Shown here in pieces: positions 8,210 through 15,201 of a stretch of DNA of 54,994 bases. Every line of letters starts with the position of its first letter. The first letter of the stretch is position 1. The notes beneath the pieces are model-generated. The model ran no database searches and had not been told where the DNA came from. It saw nothing but the letters and a program-made list of their open reading frames with translations. The translations under genes and the position numbers were made by a program. This DNA comes from an uncultured Campylobacter sp. (GTDB lineage Bacteria > Campylobacterota > Campylobacteria > Campylobacterales > Campylobacteraceae), in the NCBI RefSeq assembly GCF_938017775.1, contig NZ_CALIIU010000019.1:1-54994 (forward strand). The letters run 5' to 3'.

Positions 8210-8677
8210 CTAAAATTTCATCCAAAATGCGGCAAGCTCGTAGCCGCGGGGCCCGCCCAACCCGCTTAAGCTTTCAAACGCAAGCGTAACGCCGCTGCTT
8301 AAGTCTAGCTTCAAACCTTCATCTGTTGCGAGCTCGCGATACTCGATCCGCTCGCAATCTAAAGCGTCTTTTGCCGCCGCAAGATCGATGGGAGCAGGGC
8401 AGCCCGATAATATCCAAGGCTCGATTTCGATTTGCTGCGCCCTTGCGCCGCCGAAATTTAGAGGCTCGCTTCTGAAATGATCCGAAAAAATCATAAAAAT
8501 TTCGTCCCGAAAAAAGTGAAACTCAAAGGCGCCGTATCTTAAAATTTCAGCTCCCGCGCTCTTAAAGCTCGCATCCGCAGGGCCGAACATCGCGGCGATC
8601 TGCGCGCAGCTCAAGCCCCTTTCTACGCCTGCAAACTCGCCCGAGCGAAAGAATTTAAGCATATCAATTTTTAACAT
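8210..8677 (-). CDS. unrecognised small cytosolic protein (possible immunity-type fold)
   Basis: The family is not recognised. I start it at the ATG at 8677 (MLKIDMLKFFRSGEF), which has the ribosome site AAAGGAGCG; the open frame continues upstream without a good site. The product is 155 residues, without signal peptide or TM segments, with alternating beta-like segments (LRYGAFEFHFF, EIFMIFSDHF) and an acidic C-terminal half. This composition recalls small immunity proteins of polymorphic toxin systems, but no toxin gene is nearby and this is only an impression. It stands alone, with 300 bp non-coding on both sides. Confidence 0.6.
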   Translation of the reverse strand: MLKIDMLKFFRSGEFAGVERGLSCAQIAAMFGPADASFKSAGAEILRYGAFEFHFFRDEIFMIFSDHFRSEPLNFGGARAQQIEIEPWILSGCPAPIDLAAAKDALDCERIEYRELATDEGLKLDLSSGVTLAFESLSGLGGPRGYELAAFWMKF

Positions 8678-8807
8678 TTCGCTCCTTTGGCGACGTTTTA
8701 AAGATACTGCGCGCAAGCAAAGCCTAATGAAATTTAGCGTCTGCGCCGTAAATAAACGGACAGGCGCAATCAAAAACGCGCGGGCGCGTCTGCATTAATT
8801 TTACTCG

Positions 8808-9048
8808 CTAGGCGCGAAATTCTAATACTGCGCTCGCTATATGAGCGAATACGGATGCCAGTGCCGCCGTTACAAACCATACTTTTGGCTTCATATCGCA
8901 CCACCGCTTGCGAAGTGGCAAACCCGCGTAGATCCGATATTTACCGATTAAAATTTCACAAACGACGTAATATCCGAACTTAAGAAGCGATTTTATAATC
9001 CGTTTTAGCCCATCTGGCGCTGTATTGCGAGTAGATAACTCTTGGGTC
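8808..9048 (-). other. possible small membrane ORF or gene remnant
   Basis: A clean minus-strand frame of about 80 codons ends at TAG (8810-8808). It has no good start at its 5' end, which follows an in-frame TAA. The last 28 codons, from an ATG at 8894, encode MKPKVWFVTAALASVFAHIA and then eight more residues, a plausible single TM peptide, but the ribosome site is weak (GGTGG). The upstream part is basic. It may be a remnant of a small membrane protein gene. Confidence 0.3.
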
Positions 9049-9056
9049 CGTTAAGG

Positions 9057-9635
9057 CTAGCCGAAAACCCTTTTTAGATGCGCTTCGTAATCTCTCATAA
9101 AACGCTCTACGTCCGGGTTTTTAACGACGTCGTTGCACATAAAAGTAGGCAGCCTCTTTGTGCCTAAAAACTCGTTTGCTTTATGAAAATGCAAATAAAC
9201 GCCGTCCACGCCCACGTCCTCGAAAAAATCGCCTGGTTTGTCAAATGCCTGAAGCGGCGCATTCCAAGTGACGCTTAGCATGTGCGATTTGCCCTTTATC
9301 AGTCCGCCGGTGCCGTATCCGTCATTTGGATTTGCGCTGTGTCGCCCGTCGTTTGCCACTATCTTGCCTATGCCGCCCATAAACACCTCGTCAACGTACT
9401 TTTTGACTAGCCAAGGCTCGCCCATCCACCACGCGGGCATCTGCCAGATCACGGAGTCCATCCATAGAAATTTCTCCACCTCGCCCTCTAAGTCGTAGCC
9501 CTCATGTATCGTGGTTTCGCGCGTTTCGTGCCCTATGGACTTTAGCGTCCTTTTTGCTAGCTCGTGCAAGGTTTTACTTAGCTTGCCGCCTTTGCCGTTA
9601 AACGGCGCTCCGCCGTTGATAAGTAGTATTTTCAT
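9057..9635 (-). CDS. mdaB: NADPH:quinone oxidoreductase, MdaB family
   Basis: A flavodoxin-fold FAD enzyme that reduces quinones by two electrons and protects against oxidative stress; H. pylori MdaB is the studied epsilonproteobacterial member. I see KILLINGGAPFNGKGGKLSK at the N-terminus (nucleotide loop), the family signature QMPAWWMGEPWLVKKYVDEVF, YGTGGLIKGK and LHFHKANEFLGTKRLPTF. The length of 192 residues matches the family. I chose the ATG at 9635 (MKILLINGG), preceded by AAGGATT, over an upstream in-frame start. Cytosolic. It is encoded alone, upstream of the next minus-strand genes by more than 100 bp. Confidence 0.93.
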   Translation of the reverse strand: MKILLINGGAPFNGKGGKLSKTLHELAKRTLKSIGHETRETTIHEGYDLEGEVEKFLWMDSVIWQMPAWWMGEPWLVKKYVDEVFMGGIGKIVANDGRHSANPNDGYGTGGLIKGKSHMLSVTWNAPLQAFDKPGDFFEDVGVDGVYLHFHKANEFLGTKRLPTFMCNDVVKNPDVERFMRDYEAHLKRVFG

Positions 9636-9773
9636 TTTAATCCTTTGATTAAATTTATTCGTTAGCGACACTCGCACACCTAAGTTAAAATTTCACTTCG
9701 CAGCTCTATGCGCAAATGTAAGCATAAATTTTACGAAACGTTTAATTACTAAATTTTACTTTCACGCTGCAGT

Positions 9774-10391
9774 TTAGCGCCCTAAAATTTCAAATTTATC
9801 GCCGTGCACCGCGATCGCTTCGGCGTTATTTATCGGCGTCAAATTTAGCTTACTGCCGTAAATTTTTAAAATTTCGGCTGTGCTTTGCACGAAGGGCTCC
9901 TCGCCGTAGTGCGGCACGGGGCAAAATTTAACCAGATCAAGCCCCGTTTGCGCCGCGGCCCCGTAGTCGCCCGCATCGTCCATCACGCTTGCGTACTCCA
10001 CGCTGGGAGCTGCGATCATCGCGCCCGCCGACTCACCCACGTAGATGAGCTCGCCGCTTCGGACGCGACTGGTGATGAGGCCTGTAAGACCTTTCTTTTT
10101 AAGTTCGCGCAAAAGATAAAATGTGTTGCCGCCGCTTACGTAAAGCATCTGTGCCGCGCCGATCTTTGCCTTCGCTTCGGCCTCGCTCGCTTTGGAAACG
10201 TCTAAAATTTGAACCTCAAAACCCATTTTGGCAAACGCCTCTTTCGCCTCGTCCACGTAGCCTCGGTACTCCTCTACGTTTGCGGCGGTCGGGATAAAAA
10301 GCACCTCCTTGGCACGGATATTTTGCCTCGCATAGTCCTCAAAAAGCGTCGCCGCACCCGCAAAATAGGAGCATAAAAACATCTCTATCAT
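9774..10391 (-). CDS. peptidase S51 family (peptidase E-like) protein
   Basis: A class-I-glutamine-amidotransferase-like serine hydrolase of family S51. The nucleophile motif is GESAGAMI (Ser near residue 127), preceded by LYVSGGNTFYLLREL, the other S51 hallmark. A later PHYGEE may carry the His. PepE-type members cleave Asp-X dipeptides; the substrate here is unknown. Length is 205 residues, normal for PepE. The start is the ATG at 10391, placed by AAAGGAAAAACA just upstream; an in-frame ATG five codons earlier is less likely. Cytosolic, no signal peptide. It is probably a single-gene unit. Confidence 0.88.
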   Translation of the reverse strand: MIEMFLCSYFAGAATLFEDYARQNIRAKEVLFIPTAANVEEYRGYVDEAKEAFAKMGFEVQILDVSKASEAEAKAKIGAAQMLYVSGGNTFYLLRELKKKGLTGLITSRVRSGELIYVGESAGAMIAAPSVEYASVMDDAGDYGAAAQTGLDLVKFCPVPHYGEEPFVQSTAEILKIYGSKLNLTPINNAEAIAVHGDKFEILGR

Positions 10392-10406
10392 TGTTTTTCC
10401 TTTCAT

Positions 10407-10764
10407 TAAATTTGCGCTGATTTAAAGCGCTCGTAAAGCTTGGCCGCAATGACTGCGAGCAAACGTATTTCAAAACGAGTAGATCAAATTCTACCGCGCC
10501 CACAAAGCAAGCACACGATGAAAAATGGCGCGGGCAGAATTTCGCCGATAAAAGGGCAAAATTTACCGCCGCAGCGGTTTGCAAACTATACAAAAACCCA
10601 AACGGCAACGCAAACCACTCCACAATCGCCAACTTCCTGACGGTTTCAAACTTCACTAAAACGACGCGAACCGATCAAATCGAGCTGGCTAGAGGAGTCG
10701 ATCAGAGCGAACGATCAAAACGATCAAATCAAGCCGATCGATCTAATCAGCCAAGGCAAAACGG
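10407..10764. other. intergenic with a GATC-rich stretch
   Basis: No supportable gene. From about 10671 to 10745 the tetramer GATC occurs six times (10673, 10700, 10713, 10722, 10736, 10740), mostly as CGATCAAA or CGATCGA, an imperfect short-repeat cluster just beyond the 3' end of lpxD. Confidence 0.45.
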
Positions 10765-11715
10765 CTAGTGCTTTTTATCTTTAAAAAATCTAACGATCTT
10801 AGCCTGTAGCTTGAACCACTCGCCAAGCTCCATTATAGGATGCCCTGCGTAGTTTTTGCCGCCCGCTAGATCCTTGCTTATACCGCCGCGCGCCGCGATC
10901 TGAGCGAAATCACCCACGCTTACGTGCCCGCCGCTGCCGCTCTGTCCGCCCATCACGACGTTGCGTCCAAGCGTCGTCGAGCCCGCAAGCCCAACTTGAG
11001 AGACGATGAGGCAGTTTTGCCCAAGCTCGCAGTTGTGCCCGATTTGAACGAGATTGTCGATCTTGCTGCCGCGCTTAACGATCGTCGAGCCGAATACCGC
11101 GCGATCGATCGTCGTGCACGCGCCGATTTCGACCTCGTCTTGCAGCACGACGTTGCCGTTGTGATAAATTTTAACATGCTCGCCCGTTTTGGTGTGCGCG
11201 TAGCCGAAGCCATCGCTTCCGATGACGGCGTTTGCGTGGATCACGCAGCGCTCGCCGATGATCGTGTCGTTATAGATGACGGCGTTTGCGTGGATCACGC
11301 AGCCGCTTCCGATATGCACGTCATCGCCGATATACGCGCCGCTTAAGATAACGCAATTCTCGCCGATCGTGGAATTTACGCCGATATGCACGCTCTGCCC
11401 GATCTGCGCGCTGGCGGCGATCTTTGCGGGCGCGCCGCTGCGAATGAGCGGCTTAGCAAAATGCGCGCTTAAGATAGCAAAGGCTAGATGCGGATTTTCG
11501 CACTCCAGCGCTCGCACGCCGCTTGGGGCTACGGTGCCGCACTTTACCAATACGGCGGCGGCTTTGGTGGCGGATAAAAATTTCTCGTTTTTGTCGCTAT
11601 CGCAGTAGCTCAGCTCGCTTTGCCTTGCGTTTTGAAGCGAATTGATCGCGGTGATCTCCGCGTCCGCTCCGTTAAGCTCTATGTTTAAAATTTCGGCAAT
11701 TTTTGATAATTTCAT
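10765..11715 (-). CDS. lpxD: UDP-3-O-(3-hydroxyacyl)glucosamine N-acyltransferase
   Basis: Adds the N-linked hydroxyacyl chain in lipid A synthesis. It has an N-terminal uridine-binding domain (residues 1-95) and a left-handed beta-helix of hexapeptide repeats (about 100-290), including GSDGFGYAH and the conserved GACTTIDRAVFGSTIV. The likely catalytic His is in NLVQIGHNCELGQN. The 316-residue length is typical for epsilonproteobacteria. The start has AAAGGAGCG. It is the last gene of the minus-strand ilvI-ilvH-lpxD set, the same order I recall in C. jejuni. Two helix turns carry an identical 29-bp DNA segment (11221-11249 and 11275-11303), giving CVIHANAVI twice, 18 residues apart. Confidence 0.96.
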   Translation of the reverse strand: MKLSKIAEILNIELNGADAEITAINSLQNARQSELSYCDSDKNEKFLSATKAAAVLVKCGTVAPSGVRALECENPHLAFAILSAHFAKPLIRSGAPAKIAASAQIGQSVHIGVNSTIGENCVILSGAYIGDDVHIGSGCVIHANAVIYNDTIIGERCVIHANAVIGSDGFGYAHTKTGEHVKIYHNGNVVLQDEVEIGACTTIDRAVFGSTIVKRGSKIDNLVQIGHNCELGQNCLIVSQVGLAGSTTLGRNVVMGGQSGSGGHVSVGDFAQIAARGGISKDLAGGKNYAGHPIMELGEWFKLQAKIVRFFKDKKH

Positions 11716-11746
11716 TTGCGCTCCTTTGATTAAATTTTATCGCCGC

Positions 11747-12217
11747 TTACATATCCAGCGCGACGCTGCCGCCGCGGACGACGTCGATCGGATTGTATTT
11801 TTTTATCGTCTTTAAAAATCCATCGATGCGGTCTGCGTCGTCGCACGCCATGATGACGATCTTGCTGTCGTCGCTGTTTGCGATGCTGCCGTTGTAGGCT
11901 TTTAAAACCGCATCAAGCCCCGCTAAATTTTCGCCCAGCGCGATCTTTACCAAAACCATCTCCTTTTCGACGAATTTTGCATCCTCGATGACCTTGTAGA
12001 CGGGGATCAGTTTATGAAGCTGCTTAGTGATCTGCTCTATGACGCGCTCGTCGCCCGAAGTGACGATGCTAAGGCGCGATAGACCGGTATTTGGGATCGG
12101 CGCAACGGTGAGGCTGTCAATATTATAGCCGCGCCCCGCAAAAAGCCCCGAGATCCGCGATAAAACGCCGTGCTCGTCAGTAACGACGACCGAGATTATT
12201 CTTCTTATGCTATTCAT
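11747..12217 (-). CDS. ilvH: acetolactate synthase small (regulatory) subunit
   Basis: Regulates and activates the large subunit and mediates valine feedback. An N-terminal ACT domain (RRIISVVVTDEHGVLSRISG and GRGYNIDSLTVAPI, residues about 4-75) is followed by the C-terminal domain (VLVKIAL, near residue 90 on). Length of 156 residues is standard. The ATG overlaps the ilvI stop by four bases (ATGA), so the two subunits are translationally coupled in one operon. The gap to lpxD is about 30 bp. Confidence 0.96.
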   Translation of the reverse strand: MNSIRRIISVVVTDEHGVLSRISGLFAGRGYNIDSLTVAPIPNTGLSRLSIVTSGDERVIEQITKQLHKLIPVYKVIEDAKFVEKEMVLVKIALGENLAGLDAVLKAYNGSIANSDDSKIVIMACDDADRIDGFLKTIKKYNPIDVVRGGSVALDM

Positions 12218-13914
12218 CTTTGCGACTCCTGCTCAAAAATCATATTATAAAGCGCGCCGCCTGCGGGCACCATCGGCCAGACGTTTTCGAAGCGATCGAT
12301 CTTGGCCTCGATGACGCTTACCTTTTTGCTCGCAAGAGCCCGCTTCAGCGCGTCCTTAAATTCCGCTTTGGTGCTAACGCTAAAGCCCAGGCCGCCGAAG
12401 CCCTCGACAATCTTTACGAAATCAGGCTGCGAGCTAAGATCGGTCGATGAGAAACGCTGCCCGTAAAATAGGCTCTGCCACTGCCTCACCATACCTAAGA
12501 AATTGTTGTTTAATACGATATTTACGACGTTTAGACCGCTCGCGCTCGCCGTCATCAGCTCTTGGATATTCATCAAAATCGAGCCGTCGCCGCTGAAATT
12601 TATAACGGGTCTATTTCCCGCATAGGCCTTCGCGCCCAATGCCGCAGGGAGGCCGTATCCCATCGTGCCCTGCCCGCCGCTACTTAGCAGAGTGCGCGGC
12701 TTGCAAAACGGATAAAACTGCGCAACCCACATCTGATGCTGCCCCACGTCCGTAGCGATGATAGCGTCCTCGCCCGCGATTTTTGCGGTACTTTGTATAA
12801 CCCACTGCGGCTTTAAAATTTCATCGCTGTCGTTAAATTTAAGCGGGTGAATTTCATCGTATTTGCGGATGAGCTCGCGCCACTGCTCGAAATTTGCAGG
12901 GCTGACCTCGCTTTTAATACGCGGCAGCATCTCCTCTAGCACCGATTTCACGTCCCCCACGATCGGATAATCCGCGTTTATAATCTTAGAGATCGAGCTA
13001 GGATCGATATCGACGTGGATGATCTTTGCGTTTTTGCCAAATTCGCTAAGCTTACCCGTGACGCGATCGTCAAATCTCGCGCCCAAGCAGATTATCAGAT
13101 CAGACTCGCTAAGCGCCATATTTGCGGCGTAGCTGCCGTGCATTCCAACCATACCTAAATTTAGCTTATCGTCGCTTCGCACCGCTCCCAGCGCCATAAG
13201 GGTTTGCACGACTGGGATCTGCGCAAACTCGCTAAGCTCGCGAACCAGCTCGCTTGCGTCCGCGCTAATAACTCCGCCTCCGATGTAGAGAATGGGTTTT
13301 TTGGAATTAGCGATTAGCTCGACGGCTTTTTTGATCTGCTTAGCGTTACCCTTATAATTCGGCTTGTAAGTCTGCATCTTGATTTCGCTAGGATATTCAA
13401 AAACTCCAAGCTTCGCCGTTACGTCTTTGGGAATATCGACGTGCACGGGTCCGGGTCTGCCGCTGCGAGCGATGTAAAAGGCCTCTTTTAAAATTCTAGG
13501 CAGCTCTTCGATCGTTTTAACTAGATAGTTATGCTTGACGCAGGGGCGTGAAATTCCGATCGCATCGATCTCCTGAAAGGCGTCGGTGCCGATAAGCGAG
13601 GTCGCCACCTGACCGCTGATAAGCACGATCGGGATGCTGTCGCTATACGCCGTAGCAAGCCCTGTAAGCGCGTTCGTAAATCCAGGACCGCTTGTGACGA
13701 CGGCCACGCCTACCTTGCCGCTAGCGCGCGCGTATCCGTCCGCAGCCATCGCCGCGGCCTGCTCGTGGCGCACCAAAATATGTCTGAAGTATTTTTGTTT
13801 GTAAATTTCATCGTATATGTTCAGCGCCGCGCCGCCCGGGTAGCCGAAAACAACCTCAACCCCCTCCTGCCGCAACGCCTCCACGATCATCTGCGATCCG
13901 CTAATTTCTTTCAT
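12214..13914 (-). CDS. ilvI: acetolactate synthase large (catalytic) subunit
   Basis: A ThDP-dependent enzyme that condenses pyruvate with pyruvate or 2-ketobutyrate in valine, leucine and isoleucine synthesis. The ThDP-activating Glu is in VRHEQAAAMAADGYARAS (about residue 50). Also visible are TSGPGFTNALTGLATAY, the FAD-binding middle domain (GMHGSYAANMAL, GARFDDRVTGK), and the ThDP/Mg motif GDGSILMNIQELMTA ending in LNNNFLGMVRQWQ. Length of 566 residues is normal. The start has AGGATGGGCGT upstream and a minus-strand TATAAT about 35 bp further. First gene of the operon with ilvH and lpxD. Confidence 0.97.
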   Translation of the reverse strand: MKEISGSQMIVEALRQEGVEVVFGYPGGAALNIYDEIYKQKYFRHILVRHEQAAAMAADGYARASGKVGVAVVTSGPGFTNALTGLATAYSDSIPIVLISGQVATSLIGTDAFQEIDAIGISRPCVKHNYLVKTIEELPRILKEAFYIARSGRPGPVHVDIPKDVTAKLGVFEYPSEIKMQTYKPNYKGNAKQIKKAVELIANSKKPILYIGGGVISADASELVRELSEFAQIPVVQTLMALGAVRSDDKLNLGMVGMHGSYAANMALSESDLIICLGARFDDRVTGKLSEFGKNAKIIHVDIDPSSISKIINADYPIVGDVKSVLEEMLPRIKSEVSPANFEQWRELIRKYDEIHPLKFNDSDEILKPQWVIQSTAKIAGEDAIIATDVGQHQMWVAQFYPFCKPRTLLSSGGQGTMGYGLPAALGAKAYAGNRPVINFSGDGSILMNIQELMTASASGLNVVNIVLNNNFLGMVRQWQSLFYGQRFSSTDLSSQPDFVKIVEGFGGLGFSVSTKAEFKDALKRALASKKVSVIEAKIDRFENVWPMVPAGGALYNMIFEQESQR

Positions 13915-13947
13915 ACGCCCATCCTGTTTCGTTGGAATAATTTTATG

Positions 13948-13953
13948 ATTATA
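13948..13953 (-). promoter_or_regulatory. -10 element (TATAAT) for ilvI-ilvH-lpxD
   Basis: On the minus strand AATATAATCAT lies about 34 bp upstream of the ilvI ATG in an AT-rich stretch. No convincing -35 is seen. No leader peptide with an attenuator was recognised. Confidence 0.5.
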
Positions 13954-14369
13954 TTATTTTGTAAATTAAATTTCACGAATTTTAGGCGCTAAATCGGGTA
14001 GAATTTCAAATTTAATAGCGGCGCGGACGGGGCAAAATTTCGGAATTTAGCGAGAGTAGAAAAGGCAAATTTAAAATTTAGCCATAAATTTAAAACGGAC
14101 GGGATGTTCGGATTTAAAATTTTAAAGTGCAGATTTTATCTTGACAAAATGCGGCGCAGAAGTTTTAACGTAAAATTTTGGCTTGAAATTTTACCACGCG
14201 AGGCTTGGATTAAATTTACAAAATTTTTTGAAATTTTATCGTAGCGTGGAGCGACGCCAGCGTAAATTTTAAATTCTACGTTACGAAATTTTAAAATTTA
14301 GCCGTAAATTTAGGGCGGGCGGAATCTCGATTATAAAATTCTAAAATTCCGCCCACGTAAAATTAAATT
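13954..14369. other. intergenic, dense in AAATTT palindromes
   Basis: No gene seen. Around 20 RAATTY hexamers occur in about 380 bp, many in pairs 7-8 bp apart (for example 14067/14074, 14264/14271, 14286/14294 and 14336/14344). Confidence 0.55.
14317..14354 (-). terminator. possible hairpin after the helix-hairpin-helix gene
   Basis: A 9-bp inverted repeat, GGGCGGAAT and ATTCCGCCC, with a 20-base loop, lies just beyond the 3' end of the minus-strand gene ending at 14370. No clear T-run follows, so it is only a candidate. Confidence 0.3.
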
Positions 14370-15089
14370 TTAAAATCCTCTATCTACCTGCACGCCTACG
14401 CCCACGCTAGCGCAGTTGCCGCTTTGCGGATCGCAGTCACCGAAGCTTGTGACACTACTGGATCTTTTCGAGCGGATTGTTCCCATATGCATAGGCACCG
14501 GCATGTTACGGCGCGAGCTTCCGCCAATCTCGCTATCGCTCATACTGCTAGAACTTCTCCTGCGAGAATAATCATCACGCGGAGGCGGTGGCGGAGGAGG
14601 CGGTTTTATACCTCCGTGCGGAGGTGGTGGCATGCCGCCAGGAGGCGGGGGAGGAGGCGGCATCATGCCGCCGTGCCTACCATATCCTGGCGGAGGAGGC
14701 GGCGGTAAAGTACCGGTCTCTGTGATCGTGATGCCATTGCCGTAATTTTCAACGCGTCTGTAAGTAGAGCCTCCGTAAACCGTGCGGGTGCGGGTCTTTT
14801 CGACCACGACTATGTCTCGATCAGGCTGCACCGGCTGCTGCACGTTAGCTCTAGGCGATATTTCAAAGCTCTTCTGCAGTTTGGCGGTATCGTAACTTGC
14901 AAAGCCGTTGATACCCTTTAGCTCATCTGCACTTGAAATTTCGCGCTTTTGGCGGTATTGCATAAGCATATCCGCCCTACCCGCATCAAGCCCACCGATC
15001 GTCATCAGCTCGTAGCGACTAGCTTCGTTTATGTTGATTTTCGCCGCGGCGAGGCTCACTAAAAGAGCCAAAATCACTAAATTTTTCAT
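14370..15089 (-). CDS. secreted helix-hairpin-helix (ComEA-like) protein with polyproline region
   Basis: The start is the ATG at 15089, after AAAGGAGCGCAC. Residues 1-16 are a signal peptide (LVILALLVSLAAA). Residues 17-75 are a ComEA-type helix-hairpin-helix: KININEASRYELMTIGGLDA, then LKGINGFASYDTAKL. HhH domains bind DNA backbone without sequence preference; secreted ComEA takes part in DNA uptake. Unlike plain ComEA proteins (about 80-120 residues), this one continues with a polar region, about 60 residues of Pro/Gly-rich sequence with runs of 4-8 prolines, a Ser/Arg-rich segment and a C-terminal pair of cysteines (CDPQSGNC). The extension may span or anchor to the envelope. A role in transformation is inference. 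It stands alone, divergent from pta. Confidence 0.8.
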   Translation of the reverse strand: MKNLVILALLVSLAAAKININEASRYELMTIGGLDAGRADMLMQYRQKREISSADELKGINGFASYDTAKLQKSFEISPRANVQQPVQPDRDIVVVEKTRTRTVYGGSTYRRVENYGNGITITETGTLPPPPPPGYGRHGGMMPPPPPPPGGMPPPPHGGIKPPPPPPPPRDDYSRRRSSSSMSDSEIGGSSRRNMPVPMHMGTIRSKRSSSVTSFGDCDPQSGNCASVGVGVQVDRGF

Positions 15090-15167
15090 GTGCGCTCCTT
15101 TGTTGGAAGTTACCAAATTCTAAACCCTCACGATAAATCTTTGATTAACACGCAAGCAAAATTTTGC

Positions 15168-15173
15168 TACAAT
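15168..15173 (+). promoter_or_regulatory. -10 element (TACAAT) for pta-ackA
   Basis: TTTTGCTACAATTGCC lies 28 bp before the pta ATG, in the same sequence context as other predicted promoters in this window. Confidence 0.5.
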
Positions 15174-15201
15174 TGCCTATCTTATTTAAAAGGACCGATC
15201 A

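Noticed and set aside
10339..10656. 105-codon minus-strand frame upstream of the S51 peptidase
   Set aside because: It overlaps the better supported start of the peptidase gene in another frame and has no recognisable domain or ribosome site.
11221..11303. Extra beta-helix turn in LpxD created by the 29-bp repeat
   Set aside because: Comparison with remembered LpxD sequences gives the same number of turns up to GSDGFGY, so the repeat is identity between existing turns.
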